A stretch of DNA of 64,000 nt, taken from positions 241,370 through 305,369 of the forward strand of contig CALRPU020000001.1 in assembly GCA_943370175.1 (NCBI GenBank). The letters run 5' to 3'. Of the stretch, positions 26,971 to 34,741 are shown piece after piece (position 1 is the first letter of the stretch; every line of letters begins with the position of its first letter). The notes under the pieces are model-generated. The model worked only from the letters and a program-made list of their open reading frames with translations. It was not told the DNA's origin and ran no database searches. Origin of the DNA: Ideonella_A intermedia_A (lineage in GTDB: Bacteria; Pseudomonadota; Gammaproteobacteria; Burkholderiales; Burkholderiaceae_C). The translations under genes and the position numbers were made by a program.

Positions 26971-26983
26971 CGGCGAATCGCCG
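26971..26983. promoter_or_regulatory. Inverted repeat in pip upstream region
   Basis: CGGCGA-A-TCGCCG is a perfect 6-bp inverted repeat around one base, just downstream of the three direct repeats and 20 bases before the pip start. It could be an operator overlapping the pip promoter. Confidence 0.35.
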
Positions 26984-27003
26984 AGGCCACAATTGCAATC
27001 TCC

Positions 27004-28020
27004 ATGCCGAACGATTCACCCGCGCCGACGCTGCCCGCCCCTCGGTATTTGCCCTTAGACCACGGCCATGCCATGGCCTGGTTCGAATGTGGCTCACCCG
27101 ATGATCCTCCGGTGCTGGTGCTGCATGGCGGCCCCGGCGGCCGCAGCCGCGCCGCCAGCCTGGCCTGGTTCGACGGGCTCAGGGTGCGTTGCATCGCCTT
27201 CGACCAGCGGGGCTGCGGGTTGAGCACGCCCGCGGGCGGCTGCGAGGCCAACACGCTGGACGACCTGGTCGACGACATCGAGCGCCTGCGTGGCCACCTG
27301 GGCCTGGACGCCTGGGCGGTGGCCGGTGGGTCCTGGGGGGCGACCGTGGCCGTCAGCTACGCGGCGCGGCACCCGGCGCGGGTGCGTGGTTTGTTCCTGC
27401 GCAGCAGTTTCCTGGGCAGCGTCGAGGAGGTGGCCCACTTCTTTGCGGCCTGGCCCCGCTGGCTGGGCGAGGACGGCGCCCGGTTCCTCGGCTGGCGGGA
27501 TCAGCGCCCGGTGCCCGACCCGGTGGCCTTGCTCCAGCACGGCACAGCCGCGTCCAGCGCTGGCACAGGGTATGCCCTGAGGGCGGCGCGCATTGCCTGG
27601 GCGTGGGACGCCTATGAGCAGTGGCAGTCGCGCCCGGGCGGCTGCGCAGCACACCCCGACGCCCGGCTGGACCTGGCCGCGGCCGAGCGGTTCGCGGCCG
27701 ACCCCGCCACCCCGCTCGGCCTGCCGACGCCGCTGCGGGTGCAGTGGCATTACCTGCGCCAGCGCTGCTTCCTCACGCCGGAGCGCATGGCGGCGCAACT
27801 GCAGGTGCTCGACCAGCGCCTGCGTGCCGTGCCGGTGAGCCTGGTGCATGGCGACGCCGACGCGGTCTGCGACGTGGGCGTGGGACGCGGTCTGGCGCAG
27901 CGCTGGCCGCATGCCCGGTGGTGGCCGGTGCCCGGTGCTGGCCACGCGATGGACGCGCCGGTGATGCGCGCGGCCCTGGTCAACGCCGCCCGGCACTGGG
28001 TGGCGGACGCCACGGCCTGA
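27004..28020 (+). CDS. pip: Proline iminopeptidase-like alpha/beta hydrolase
   Basis: This 338-residue cytoplasmic hydrolase removes N-terminal proline from peptides if it acts like the family. Marks are HGGPGG (residues 41-46), FDQRGCGLSTP, and the nucleophile elbow GGSWGAT with Ser110. AWAWDAYEQWQ in the cap domain, the HGDADAVCDV acid loop and GAGHAMDAP (base His) follow. The cap differs somewhat from the common pip type, so other substrates are possible. The start at ATG 27004 is preferred over the long upstream-open frame, which is only antisense to the PqqB-like gene. It is convergent with the sigma-54 activator. Confidence 0.86.
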   Translation: MPNDSPAPTLPAPRYLPLDHGHAMAWFECGSPDDPPVLVLHGGPGGRSRAASLAWFDGLRVRCIAFDQRGCGLSTPAGGCEANTLDDLVDDIERLRGHLGLDAWAVAGGSWGATVAVSYAARHPARVRGLFLRSSFLGSVEEVAHFFAAWPRWLGEDGARFLGWRDQRPVPDPVALLQHGTAASSAGTGYALRAARIAWAWDAYEQWQSRPGGCAAHPDARLDLAAAERFAADPATPLGLPTPLRVQWHYLRQRCFLTPERMAAQLQVLDQRLRAVPVSLVHGDADAVCDVGVGRGLAQRWPHARWWPVPGAGHAMDAPVMRAALVNAARHWVADATA

Positions 28021-28025
28021 TGGGC

Positions 28026-30299
28026 TCAGGGCGGGTCGCCGGCATCGCCGGCGGGGTCGGGCGCCTTGGTGTTCCAGCGCAGCTTGCGGTAGATGGTGTT
28101 GCGGCTGATGCCCAGCCGCTTGGACGCCTCGGAGATGTTGCCGCCCGCGGCGTCCAGCGCCTGCTGGATCATGGCGATCTCGGCCTGCTGCAGCGTCTGG
28201 CCGAAGGCAGCGGGCGCGCCGGGGTCGCCGGCGTGGTGAGCCACCGGGGCCACCGGGGCGCCCTTGGTCACATCGCTCACATCGGTCGCATCGGCCACAG
28301 AGGCCGCAACCCCGCTCAGCGGCTCGCACACCGGCTCGGTCGACACCGCATTCGCGCGGGTGGCATCGCGCGGCACATCGGTCTGGGCTGGGCGGCCATG
28401 GCCGACCGCGGCCGGGCCCGAGCCCGCCGCGGCCGGCCGGTCCAGGTCCTCCAGAAAATCGTCTGGCAGGTGCTCCGGCAGGATTTGTGGCTCGTCGGCG
28501 GCCATCACCGCGGCCGTGCGCAACACGTTCGACAGTTGCCGCACATTGCCGGGCCAGGCACAGCGCTGGAACATCCCCATCACCGCGGGGCTGATGCCCG
28601 GCGCGCGGTCGCCAGCCTCGGCGGCCAGGATGCGCTGCGCCACCGCGGGCAGGTCGCTGCGCTCGCGCAGCGCGGGCAGGCGCACGGCCAGGCCGTTGAT
28701 GCGGTAGTACAGGTCTTCGCGGAACTCGCCGCGCTCGATCATGTCGCGCAGTGGGCGGTGGGTGGCCCCGATCACGGCGATGTCCACCGGAATCACCTTG
28801 TGGCTGCCCAGCGGCGTGACGCTGCGCTCCTGCAGCACGCGCAGCAGGCGGGCCTGCAGGCTGGCCGGCATGTCGCCGATCTCGTCCAGGAACAGCGTGC
28901 CGCCGTTGGCCTGCACGATGCGCCCGTGGCTGCCCTTGCGCTTGGCGCCGGTGAAGGCGCCTTCCTCGTAGCCGAACAGCTCGGCCTCGATCAGCGACTC
29001 GGGGATCGACGCGCAGTTCACCGCCACGAAGGCCTGCTTGGCGCGGTCCGAGTCCTGGTGGATGGCGCGGGCCAGCAGCTCCTTGCCGGTGCCGGTTTCG
29101 CCGAGGATCAGGATCGGGATGTCGCGGTTCAGCACCCGGCGCACCTTGCCCACCACCGCCTCGATCTGGCCGTCGCCGGTTTGCAGGAAGGCCAGCCCGG
29201 ACGGGCGCCGTGCCGTGCTGGCGTGCGCCGGGTCCGCGGTCAGGCCGGGACGCGCCGCGGGCGACAAGCCGGCGTCGGCGGGTGCAGCCTCTGCGGCGCC
29301 CGGGCCGGGCGCGGCCGCGCGGTCGCCGTCGCTGGCGGCGTCCAGCCCGCGCATCAACATCGATGTGGGACCGCTGATGCGCGGGCTCACGTACAGCAGC
29401 CGACCGTCGGGCAAGTGGAGCTGCATGGGCAGCGCCAGCGGCGAGCGCAGGTGGTCGAACACCGCCGCGGTGGAGGTGCCGAACAGGCTGGTCAGCGTGT
29501 GGTTGCGCACCGCCGCCATGCTCAGACCGATCTGGTCGAGCGCGCTGCGGTTGGCGCCCATCATCTTGCCGTCCGGCCCCACGACCACAATGCCTTCGAG
29601 CAGCGTGCCGATGAACTCGTTGCGGCTGTGGAAGTGCAAGCGCAGGCGGTCGGTGTAGTCGTCCGTCAGCCAATGGTTTTCGATCATGCGCGCCGACATG
29701 CGCACCAGCCCCATCGTGTGCTGGTGGTAGCTGCGGTGGTCGCCGGTCACGTCCAGCACGCCCAGCATGTTGCCGCGCGGGTCGAAGATGGGCGCGGCCG
29801 AACAGGTCAGGAAGCTGTTGGCGTGCATGAAGTGCTCGGCCGCGTGGACCAGCGTGGGCGTCTCGGCGAACAGCGTGGTGCCGATGGCGTTGGTGCCCTT
29901 GGAATGCTCGGCCCAGTTGGCGCCCGGGCTCAGCGCGACCTTGTCGGCGCGCTGCAGGAAGTCGTCATCGCCCACCGTGTGCAGCACCGTGCCCTGGGCA
30001 TCGGTCAGCACGATCATGCTGTTGGTGTTGATGATCTGTTCCAGCAGCATTTCCATGACCGGCGCCGCGCGGCTGGACAGGCGCTGGTTGCGGTCGCGGG
30101 CGACGGCCAGGTCGCTGCGCATCAGCGGCTCGTAGTCGGGCCGCTCGATGCGCGACAGGCCGAGCGCGGCGCAGCGCTGGTGCGATTCCTCGATCAGGGC
30201 CAGCCGGCGCGGGTGCTGAACATTGCCCAGCGGCACGTCCTTGACAACGAGGTCCTGACGCGCTCGGGAACCGCCGCCCGCGGACGTGTTGACTGCCAT
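28026..30299 (-). CDS. AcoR-like sigma-54-dependent activator
   Basis: This 757-residue enhancer-binding protein has an N-terminal GAF-type sensor (about 80-210), a PAS-like region (about 225-310), and an AAA+ domain. The AAA+ domain has Walker A GETGTGKE (400-407), GAFTGA for sigma-54 contact (447-452) and Walker B GGTLFLDEIGD (466-476). A C-terminal Fis-type HTH follows (NISEASKRLGISRNTIYRKL). Low-complexity linkers lie around 320-365 and 620-700. AcoR-like proteins respond to alcohols, acetoin or aldehydes. It is divergent from pedF, whose upstream region has a sigma-54 promoter, so it most likely controls that operon and possibly the aldehyde oxidoreductase genes. Confidence 0.93.
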   Translation of the reverse strand: MAVNTSAGGGSRARQDLVVKDVPLGNVQHPRRLALIEESHQRCAALGLSRIERPDYEPLMRSDLAVARDRNQRLSSRAAPVMEMLLEQIINTNSMIVLTDAQGTVLHTVGDDDFLQRADKVALSPGANWAEHSKGTNAIGTTLFAETPTLVHAAEHFMHANSFLTCSAAPIFDPRGNMLGVLDVTGDHRSYHQHTMGLVRMSARMIENHWLTDDYTDRLRLHFHSRNEFIGTLLEGIVVVGPDGKMMGANRSALDQIGLSMAAVRNHTLTSLFGTSTAAVFDHLRSPLALPMQLHLPDGRLLYVSPRISGPTSMLMRGLDAASDGDRAAAPGPGAAEAAPADAGLSPAARPGLTADPAHASTARRPSGLAFLQTGDGQIEAVVGKVRRVLNRDIPILILGETGTGKELLARAIHQDSDRAKQAFVAVNCASIPESLIEAELFGYEEGAFTGAKRKGSHGRIVQANGGTLFLDEIGDMPASLQARLLRVLQERSVTPLGSHKVIPVDIAVIGATHRPLRDMIERGEFREDLYYRINGLAVRLPALRERSDLPAVAQRILAAEAGDRAPGISPAVMGMFQRCAWPGNVRQLSNVLRTAAVMAADEPQILPEHLPDDFLEDLDRPAAAGSGPAAVGHGRPAQTDVPRDATRANAVSTEPVCEPLSGVAASVADATDVSDVTKGAPVAPVAHHAGDPGAPAAFGQTLQQAEIAMIQQALDAAGGNISEASKRLGISRNTIYRKLRWNTKAPDPAGDAGDPP

Positions 30300-30594
30300 G
30301 TGTGGTGTTCCTGTGGTCGAGACGGAAGCGTTCAGCGCTGCAACGGCCGGATGGACCGGCGGTCTCGGCAGGACGCAGGCCGGATGGGCATTGCACGGCG
30401 CGGCGTTGTCTCGTTATGGAACAGCCGCGCTCACCAAGCCCCGCAAGGGTCGTCGAAGGCAAGGGGTTTGTCCATTGGGAGTCGCCGCAGGGGCCGGTCA
30501 CGGCGGGGCCATCTCCGGGTCAATGCCAGGGTCTGAGGCGGTGTCGCCAGGCCCCGCGGCCACCACCAGGCGCCCCGCGGTCTGCGGCACGCTG
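30300..30594. other. Divergent regulatory region upstream of sigma-54 promoter
   Basis: This is the 5' part of the 414-bp space between the activator gene and pedF. No gene is supported. It should hold the activator's own promoter and its enhancer sites; I see no clearly repeated UAS. TGTTCC near 30306 and GGAACA near 30418 form a distant inverted pair, which is weak evidence. Confidence 0.3.
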
Positions 30595-30610
30595 TGGCAC
30601 ATGGTTTGCA
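30595..30610 (+). promoter_or_regulatory. Sigma-54 promoter for pedF operon
   Basis: TGGCAC at 30595-30600, five bases, then TTGCA at 30606-30610 is an exact match to the sigma-54 consensus (TGGCAC-N5-TTGCW) with correct GG-to-GC spacing. It lies about 104 bases upstream of the pedF start. The divergent gene encodes a GAFTGA-containing activator, as expected for this promoter class. Confidence 0.88.
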
Positions 30611-30713
30611 GTCAAGGGCCTGTTGTGTGCCCGGTGGGACACCCGGCTCGCCCCCCGTTCCGGCCCCATCCCGGCCCCCGCCGACGATCAAGACCACCAC
30701 AGGAGACCTCTCG

Positions 30714-31178
30714 ATGTTCCGCATGCCCCATCGCCTTGCCGCCGCCCTCGCCGCCCTGGCCACCACCGCCGCGCTGGCCCACGGCGACGTCACGCCCCAG
30801 GCGGTCGACACCAAGGAGCTGCCCTCGCTGGGCGAGCAGTGGCGCGCCGAGAACCCCTTCCGCAAGAACGAGGCAGCCATTCGCATTGGCACCTCGGCTT
30901 ACAACCAGAATTGCGCGCGCTGCCACGGGCTGGAGGCCATCTCCGGGGGCATCGCGCCCGACCTTCGCAAGCTCGACAACGACTGCGCCGGCCTGAAGGA
31001 CGCCGCCCGCAAGGCGAGTTGCCAGAAGGAAATGGACGACTACTACGTGAGCACGGTGCGCCGCGGCAAGGTGCGCAACGGCGCGGTCTACATGCCGCCG
31101 TTCGAGGGCACGCTGAATCAGGAAGCCATGTGGTCGATCAAGAGCTACCTGGAAACCCGCCGCGAGAAGCCGCTGTGA
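30714..31178 (+). CDS. pedF: Cytochrome c550 PedF (quinoprotein alcohol dehydrogenase electron acceptor)
   Basis: This 154-residue protein is a periplasmic class I cytochrome c that accepts electrons from PQQ-dependent ethanol-type dehydrogenases. It has a signal peptide (residues 1-22, ending AALAHG), one haem site CARCH, the GGIAPDLRKL segment and an axial methionine in VYMPPFEGTL. The sequence DNDCAGLKDAARKASCQKEMDDY, with two more cysteines, is characteristic of the PedF group. The start at ATG 30714 has a good AGGAGA ribosome binding site, and the sigma-54 promoter is upstream. It overlaps the next gene by 4 bp (GTGA). No dehydrogenase gene is in the window. Confidence 0.92.
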   Translation: MFRMPHRLAAALAALATTAALAHGDVTPQAVDTKELPSLGEQWRAENPFRKNEAAIRIGTSAYNQNCARCHGLEAISGGIAPDLRKLDNDCAGLKDAARKASCQKEMDDYYVSTVRRGKVRNGAVYMPPFEGTLNQEAMWSIKSYLETRREKPL

Positions 31179-32053
31179 CCCGCGCACAGCCTCCGTTGGC
31201 ACGTCACCTGAGCCGCCGCCGCCTGCTCGGCGGTGCCGGCGCCGCCGCGGCGAGCCTGGCCGGCGCCAGCCTGTGGTGGCCCGCCTCGGCGTCGGCCACG
31301 CCGATGGCGAAGGTGCGCGAGCGCGGCAGCCTGGTCGTCGGGCTTTACAACGACATGCCGCCGTTCCACATGGGCGGCAAGGGCATCGACGTCGACCTGG
31401 CGCAGGCGCTGGCCGAGGCGCTGCAGCTCAAGCTCACGCTGCTGCCGTTCAACGCCGACGAAAACATGAACGATGACCTGCGCAACATGGTCTGGCGCGG
31501 GCATTACCTGGGCTTCGGGCCGGCCGACGTGCTGCTGCACGTGCCGGTGGACAAGCCGCTGATGGACGCGACGCCGCAGTGTTCGTTCTTCGGGCCGTAC
31601 TTCCGCGAACGGGTGGTGATGGCGCGCAACCTCGCCAAGCTGCCCAAGCTGGAGCAGCTCAGCGACCTCGGCCTGGAAACCGTGGCCGTGCCCGGCCAAA
31701 CCCTGGCGGGCTGGCTGATGATCGGTGCGGAGGGCGGCAAGTACCGCAACCAGCTGCGCACCAAGCTGAAGGACGGGGTGGAGGCCGCGCAGCTGATGGT
31801 CGCCGGCGAGGTCCATGCCGCCGCCGGCCTGATCAGCGAGCTGCAGTCGGTGGTGCGCGACGACCCGCGCTTTGCCATCGACGCGCTGCCCATGCCGCGG
31901 GCCCCGCGCGACGGCTGGGCGGTCGGCATGGCCGTCAAGAAGGACTCGACCGAGTTGGCGCAGGCCCTGCAGGGCGCGGTCAATGAGCTGTCGAAGAGCG
32001 GCCGCTTGAAGGACATCTTCCGCGCTGGTGGCGTGACCTGGCGGCCGGTCTAG
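31175..32053 (+). CDS. Quinoprotein dehydrogenase-associated periplasmic binding protein (MxaJ/XoxJ-like)
   Basis: This 292-residue protein starts at GTG 31175, overlapping the pedF stop as GTGA. It has a twin-arginine-like signal (SRRRLLGGAGAAAASLAGAS) and then the type II binding-protein fold: RERGSLVVGLYNDMPPFHMG, KGIDVDLAQALAEALQLKL, ADVLLHVPVDKPLMDATP and GWAVGMAVKKDSTELAQAL. It belongs to the group encoded with PQQ methanol/ethanol dehydrogenases (TIGR03871-type, including MxaJ and XoxJ). These are thought to help activate the enzyme rather than transport. A strong terminator follows. Confidence 0.9.
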   Translation: MTRAQPPLARHLSRRRLLGGAGAAAASLAGASLWWPASASATPMAKVRERGSLVVGLYNDMPPFHMGGKGIDVDLAQALAEALQLKLTLLPFNADENMNDDLRNMVWRGHYLGFGPADVLLHVPVDKPLMDATPQCSFFGPYFRERVVMARNLAKLPKLEQLSDLGLETVAVPGQTLAGWLMIGAEGGKYRNQLRTKLKDGVEAAQLMVAGEVHAAAGLISELQSVVRDDPRFAIDALPMPRAPRDGWAVGMAVKKDSTELAQALQGAVNELSKSGRLKDIFRAGGVTWRPV

Positions 32054-32084
32054 CCGGCCCGGCGTCCCGACCCCGCCCCGCCCC

Positions 32085-32112
32085 GCCGCCGGCTCGCCCC
32101 CGGCGGCTTTTT
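32085..32112 (+). terminator. Intrinsic terminator after the pedF operon
   Basis: GCCGCCGG (32085-32092) and CCGGCGGC (32100-32107) form a perfect 8-bp stem with a 7-base loop, followed at once by TTTTT. It ends the pedF and binding-protein transcript and separates it from the aldehyde oxidoreductase operon. Confidence 0.9.
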
Positions 32113-32227
32113 GTTGCCTGGGCGCGCAGTTCGCGCGTCCACGCGCCGCGGCCGCGGCCGCCATGCCACAACCCGGCTGCTGCACCACGGAGCAGTCGGC
32201 ATGTCCCTCTAGGGTTTTACCTATGTT

Positions 32228-32239
32228 TATGCATGCATA
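32228..32239. promoter_or_regulatory. 12-bp palindrome upstream of aorA
   Basis: TATGCATGCATA is a perfect palindrome 63 bases before aorA, in an AT-rich patch unlike the surrounding DNA. CTATG and CATAG flank it as a second nested inverted pair. It is the best candidate for a regulator binding site or promoter core of the aldehyde oxidoreductase operon. Confidence 0.5.
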
Positions 32240-32266
32240 GCATGGGCACATCATTTCATCGCCCAA

Positions 32267-32284
32267 AAGCCCGCGGTCGGGCTT
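32267..32284 (+). promoter_or_regulatory. Hairpin in the aorA leader
   Basis: AAGCCCG (32267-32273), loop CGGT, CGGGCTT (32278-32284) is a perfect 7-bp hairpin ending 17 bases before the aorA start. It could sequester or space the ribosome binding site GAAAGG, or act as a weak attenuator. It does not resemble the long Moco riboswitch. Confidence 0.45.
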
Positions 32285-32301
32285 CGCTTTGAAAGGCCCT
32301 C

Positions 32302-32775
32302 ATGCAGAAGACGCTTCACATCAACCCGGACAAGTGCACCGGTTGCCTCCAGTGCGAAATGGCCTGTTCGTTCGAGAACTACGCCACCTTCACACCCAGC
32401 AAGTCGCGCATCAAGGTGTTCGACTTCCATCACACCGGCCGCAAGGTGCCCTATACCTGCACGCAATGCGATGAGGCCTGGTGCCTGCACGCCTGCCCGG
32501 TCGAGGCCATCACCATCGACCACCTGACGGGCGCCAAGGTTGTCAACGAAGCCACCTGTGTCGGCTGCAAGGTCTGCACGATCAGCTGCCCCTTCGGCAC
32601 GATCAACTACGTGCAGGAAACCGGCAAGGTCCAGAAGTGCGACCTCTGCGGCGGCGAGCCGGCCTGTGCCGAAGCCTGCCCGACCGGTGCCATCACCTAT
32701 GTGGACGCCAACTGGACCGGTCTGAACAAGATGCAGGCCTGGGCCGACAAGCTGGGCAACCAGCCCGGCGTCTGA
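32302..32775 (+). CDS. aorA: Polyferredoxin subunit of tungsten aldehyde oxidoreductase
   Basis: This 157-residue cytoplasmic protein has four cysteine groups for four [4Fe-4S] clusters: CTGCLQCEMAC, CTQCDEAWCLHACP, CVGCKVCTISCP and CDLCGGEPACAEACP. It corresponds to the electron-transfer subunit AorA of Aromatoleum-type aldehyde oxidoreductase and would carry electrons between the tungsten subunit and the FAD subunit. It is the first gene of the operon, followed by aorB after 32 bp. The start at ATG 32302 has GAAAGG about 8 bases upstream. Confidence 0.92.
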   Translation: MQKTLHINPDKCTGCLQCEMACSFENYATFTPSKSRIKVFDFHHTGRKVPYTCTQCDEAWCLHACPVEAITIDHLTGAKVVNEATCVGCKVCTISCPFGTINYVQETGKVQKCDLCGGEPACAEACPTGAITYVDANWTGLNKMQAWADKLGNQPGV

Positions 32776-32807
32776 TCCCACCACCCACGCATTCAAGGAG
32801 TACACAC

Positions 32808-34655
32808 ATGTCCTGGGCTGGAAAAATCCTCCGAGTCAACCTCACCACCGGCACCGTCACGTCCGAGCCGCTGAACATGGGCTGGGCCAAGCAGTACCTC
32901 GGCTCCCGCGGCCTGGCGAGCAAGTACCTGATCAGCGAGATCGACCCCAAGGTCGACCCGCTGTCGCCGGACAACAAGATCATCTGGGCCACCGGCCCGC
33001 TGACCGGCACCATGGCCTCGACCGGTGGCCGCTACACCGTGGTCACCAAGGGCCCGCTGACGGGTGCCATCGCCTGCTCCAATTCGGGCGGCTACTTCGG
33101 CGCCGAGCTGAAGTTCGCCGGCTGGGACATGGTGATCTTCGAAGGCAAGTCGCCGAAGCCGGTCTACCTGGTCATCAACGACGACACCGCCGAACTGCGC
33201 GACGCCGCCCACCTGTGGGGCAAGACCGTCTGGCAGACCGAAGAGACCATCAAGACGCAGCTGCAGGACCCGCTGATCCGCGTGTCCAGCATCGGCGGCG
33301 CGGGCGAGAACCTGGTGCTGTACGCGGCCGTGGTCAACGACCTGCACCGCGCGGCCGGCCGCTCGGGCGTGGGCGCGGTCATGGGCTCGAAGAACCTGAA
33401 GGCGATCGCTGTGCGTGGCACCAAGGGCGTGGGCAACATCGCCAACCCCAAGGAGTTCATGAAGACCACCTTCGAGAAGAAGAAGATCCTCGCGGACAAC
33501 GCCGTCACCGGCCAGGGCCTGCCCACCTATGGCACCCAGGTGCTGATGAACGTCATCAACGAGGTGGGCGCCATGCCCACCCGCAACCACCGCGACGTGC
33601 AGTTCGAAGGCGCCAAGGACATCTCGGCCGAAGCGATGGCCACGCCGCGCAAGACCGACGGCAAGAAGCCGCTGGTCACCAACCAGGCCTGCTTCGGTTG
33701 CACCATCGCCTGCGGCCGCATCCAGAAGATCGACCAGAGCCACTTCACCGTGCAGAACAAGCCGCAGTACTGGGGCGCCTCCGGCGGCCTGGAGTACGAA
33801 GCGGCCTGGGCGCTGGGTTCGGCCAACGGCGTGAACGACCTGGACGCGCTGCAGTACGCCAACGTGCTGTGCAACGAGCACGGCATGGACCCGATCAGCT
33901 TCGGCGCCACCATCGGCGCCGTGATGGAGCTGTACGAGATGGGCGTGCTGACCAAGGAGCAGATTGGCATCGAGGCCAAGTTTGGCTCGGCCCAGGCGCT
34001 GGCCCACTTCGCCGAGATCACGGCCACCGGCACCGGCTTCGGCGTGGAGATCGGCCAGGGCTCGAAGCGCCTGACCGAGAAATACGGCCACCCCGACCTG
34101 AGCATGACCGTCAAGGGCCAGGAATTCCCGGCTTACGACGGCCGCGGCATCCAGGGCATCGGCCTGGCCTACGCCACCAGCAACCGCGGCGCCTGCCACT
34201 TGCGCGGCTACACCGTGGCCTCCGAGGTGCTGGGCATCCCGGTCAAGACCGACCCGCTGGAAAGCGAAGGCAAGCCCGAGCTGGTCAAGGCATTCCAGGA
34301 CGCGACTGCCGCCTTCGACTCGGCCGGCATCTGCATCTTCACCAGCTTCGCCTGGGGCCTGGCCGACGTGCAGCCGCAAGTGGCCGCCGCCTGCGGCGAG
34401 GAGTTCACGCTCGAGAACCTGAGCGAGATCGGCGAGCGCATCTGGAACATGGAGCGCGAGTTCAACAACGCCGCCGGCTTCACCGCCAAGGACGACTCGC
34501 TGCCCAAGCGCCTGCTGACCGAGCCGGCCAAGACCGGCCCGGCCAAGGGCCTGGTCAGCAAGCTGCCCGAGATGCTGCCGAAGTACTACGCCGTGCGCGG
34601 CTGGGACCCGGAAGGCCGCCCGACCAGCGAGACCAAGAGCCGACTCGGCCTCTGA
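32808..34655 (+). CDS. aorB: Tungsten-dependent aldehyde oxidoreductase catalytic subunit
   Basis: This 615-residue enzyme oxidises aldehydes to carboxylic acids with a bis-metallopterin tungsten site. The three domains of the AFOR family are recognisable: MSWAGKILRVNLTTG with GPLTGTMASTGGRYTV (domain 1), a middle domain, and a C-terminal domain. The cluster ligands are Cys295, Cys298 and Cys302 (ACFGCTIAC) and Cys509 (SAGICIF), spaced as in the Pyrococcus enzyme. Length agrees with AorB of Aromatoleum. The ribosome binding site AAGGAG is strong. A hairpin lies between it and aorC. Substrate range (aromatic or aliphatic aldehydes) cannot be read from sequence. Confidence 0.95.
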   Translation: MSWAGKILRVNLTTGTVTSEPLNMGWAKQYLGSRGLASKYLISEIDPKVDPLSPDNKIIWATGPLTGTMASTGGRYTVVTKGPLTGAIACSNSGGYFGAELKFAGWDMVIFEGKSPKPVYLVINDDTAELRDAAHLWGKTVWQTEETIKTQLQDPLIRVSSIGGAGENLVLYAAVVNDLHRAAGRSGVGAVMGSKNLKAIAVRGTKGVGNIANPKEFMKTTFEKKKILADNAVTGQGLPTYGTQVLMNVINEVGAMPTRNHRDVQFEGAKDISAEAMATPRKTDGKKPLVTNQACFGCTIACGRIQKIDQSHFTVQNKPQYWGASGGLEYEAAWALGSANGVNDLDALQYANVLCNEHGMDPISFGATIGAVMELYEMGVLTKEQIGIEAKFGSAQALAHFAEITATGTGFGVEIGQGSKRLTEKYGHPDLSMTVKGQEFPAYDGRGIQGIGLAYATSNRGACHLRGYTVASEVLGIPVKTDPLESEGKPELVKAFQDATAAFDSAGICIFTSFAWGLADVQPQVAAACGEEFTLENLSEIGERIWNMEREFNNAAGFTAKDDSLPKRLLTEPAKTGPAKGLVSKLPEMLPKYYAVRGWDPEGRPTSETKSRLGL

Positions 34656-34679
34656 CCCCCGCTGCGTTGACATGACGAG

Positions 34680-34702
34680 GGGCGGTTGCAAGACCGCCCT
34701 TT
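34680..34702 (+). terminator. Terminator-like hairpin between aorB and aorC
   Basis: GGGCGGT (34680-34686), loop TGCAAG, ACCGCCC (34693-34699), then TTT and a mixed T-rich stretch, lies 24 bases after aorB. The T-run is short. It may reduce rather than stop transcription into aorC, giving more of the ferredoxin and tungsten subunits than of the FAD subunit, or it may protect the upstream messenger. Confidence 0.6.
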
Positions 34703-34741
34703 GTCTTGGTGAACCCCACCTCCCCACGGAGACACCACACG

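Noticed and set aside
27621..30536. Plus-strand open frame of 971 codons
   Set aside because: It overlaps the end of pip and is antisense to the sigma-54 activator, and has the same mirror-image composition.
30714..32053. Quinoprotein alcohol dehydrogenase gene
   Set aside because: Expected beside pedF, but no beta-propeller quinoprotein with the PQQ tryptophan-docking motifs is encoded in the window.
32161..32301. Molybdenum or tungsten cofactor riboswitch before aorA
   Set aside because: Only one short hairpin and a palindrome are visible; the long multi-stem Moco motif is not.
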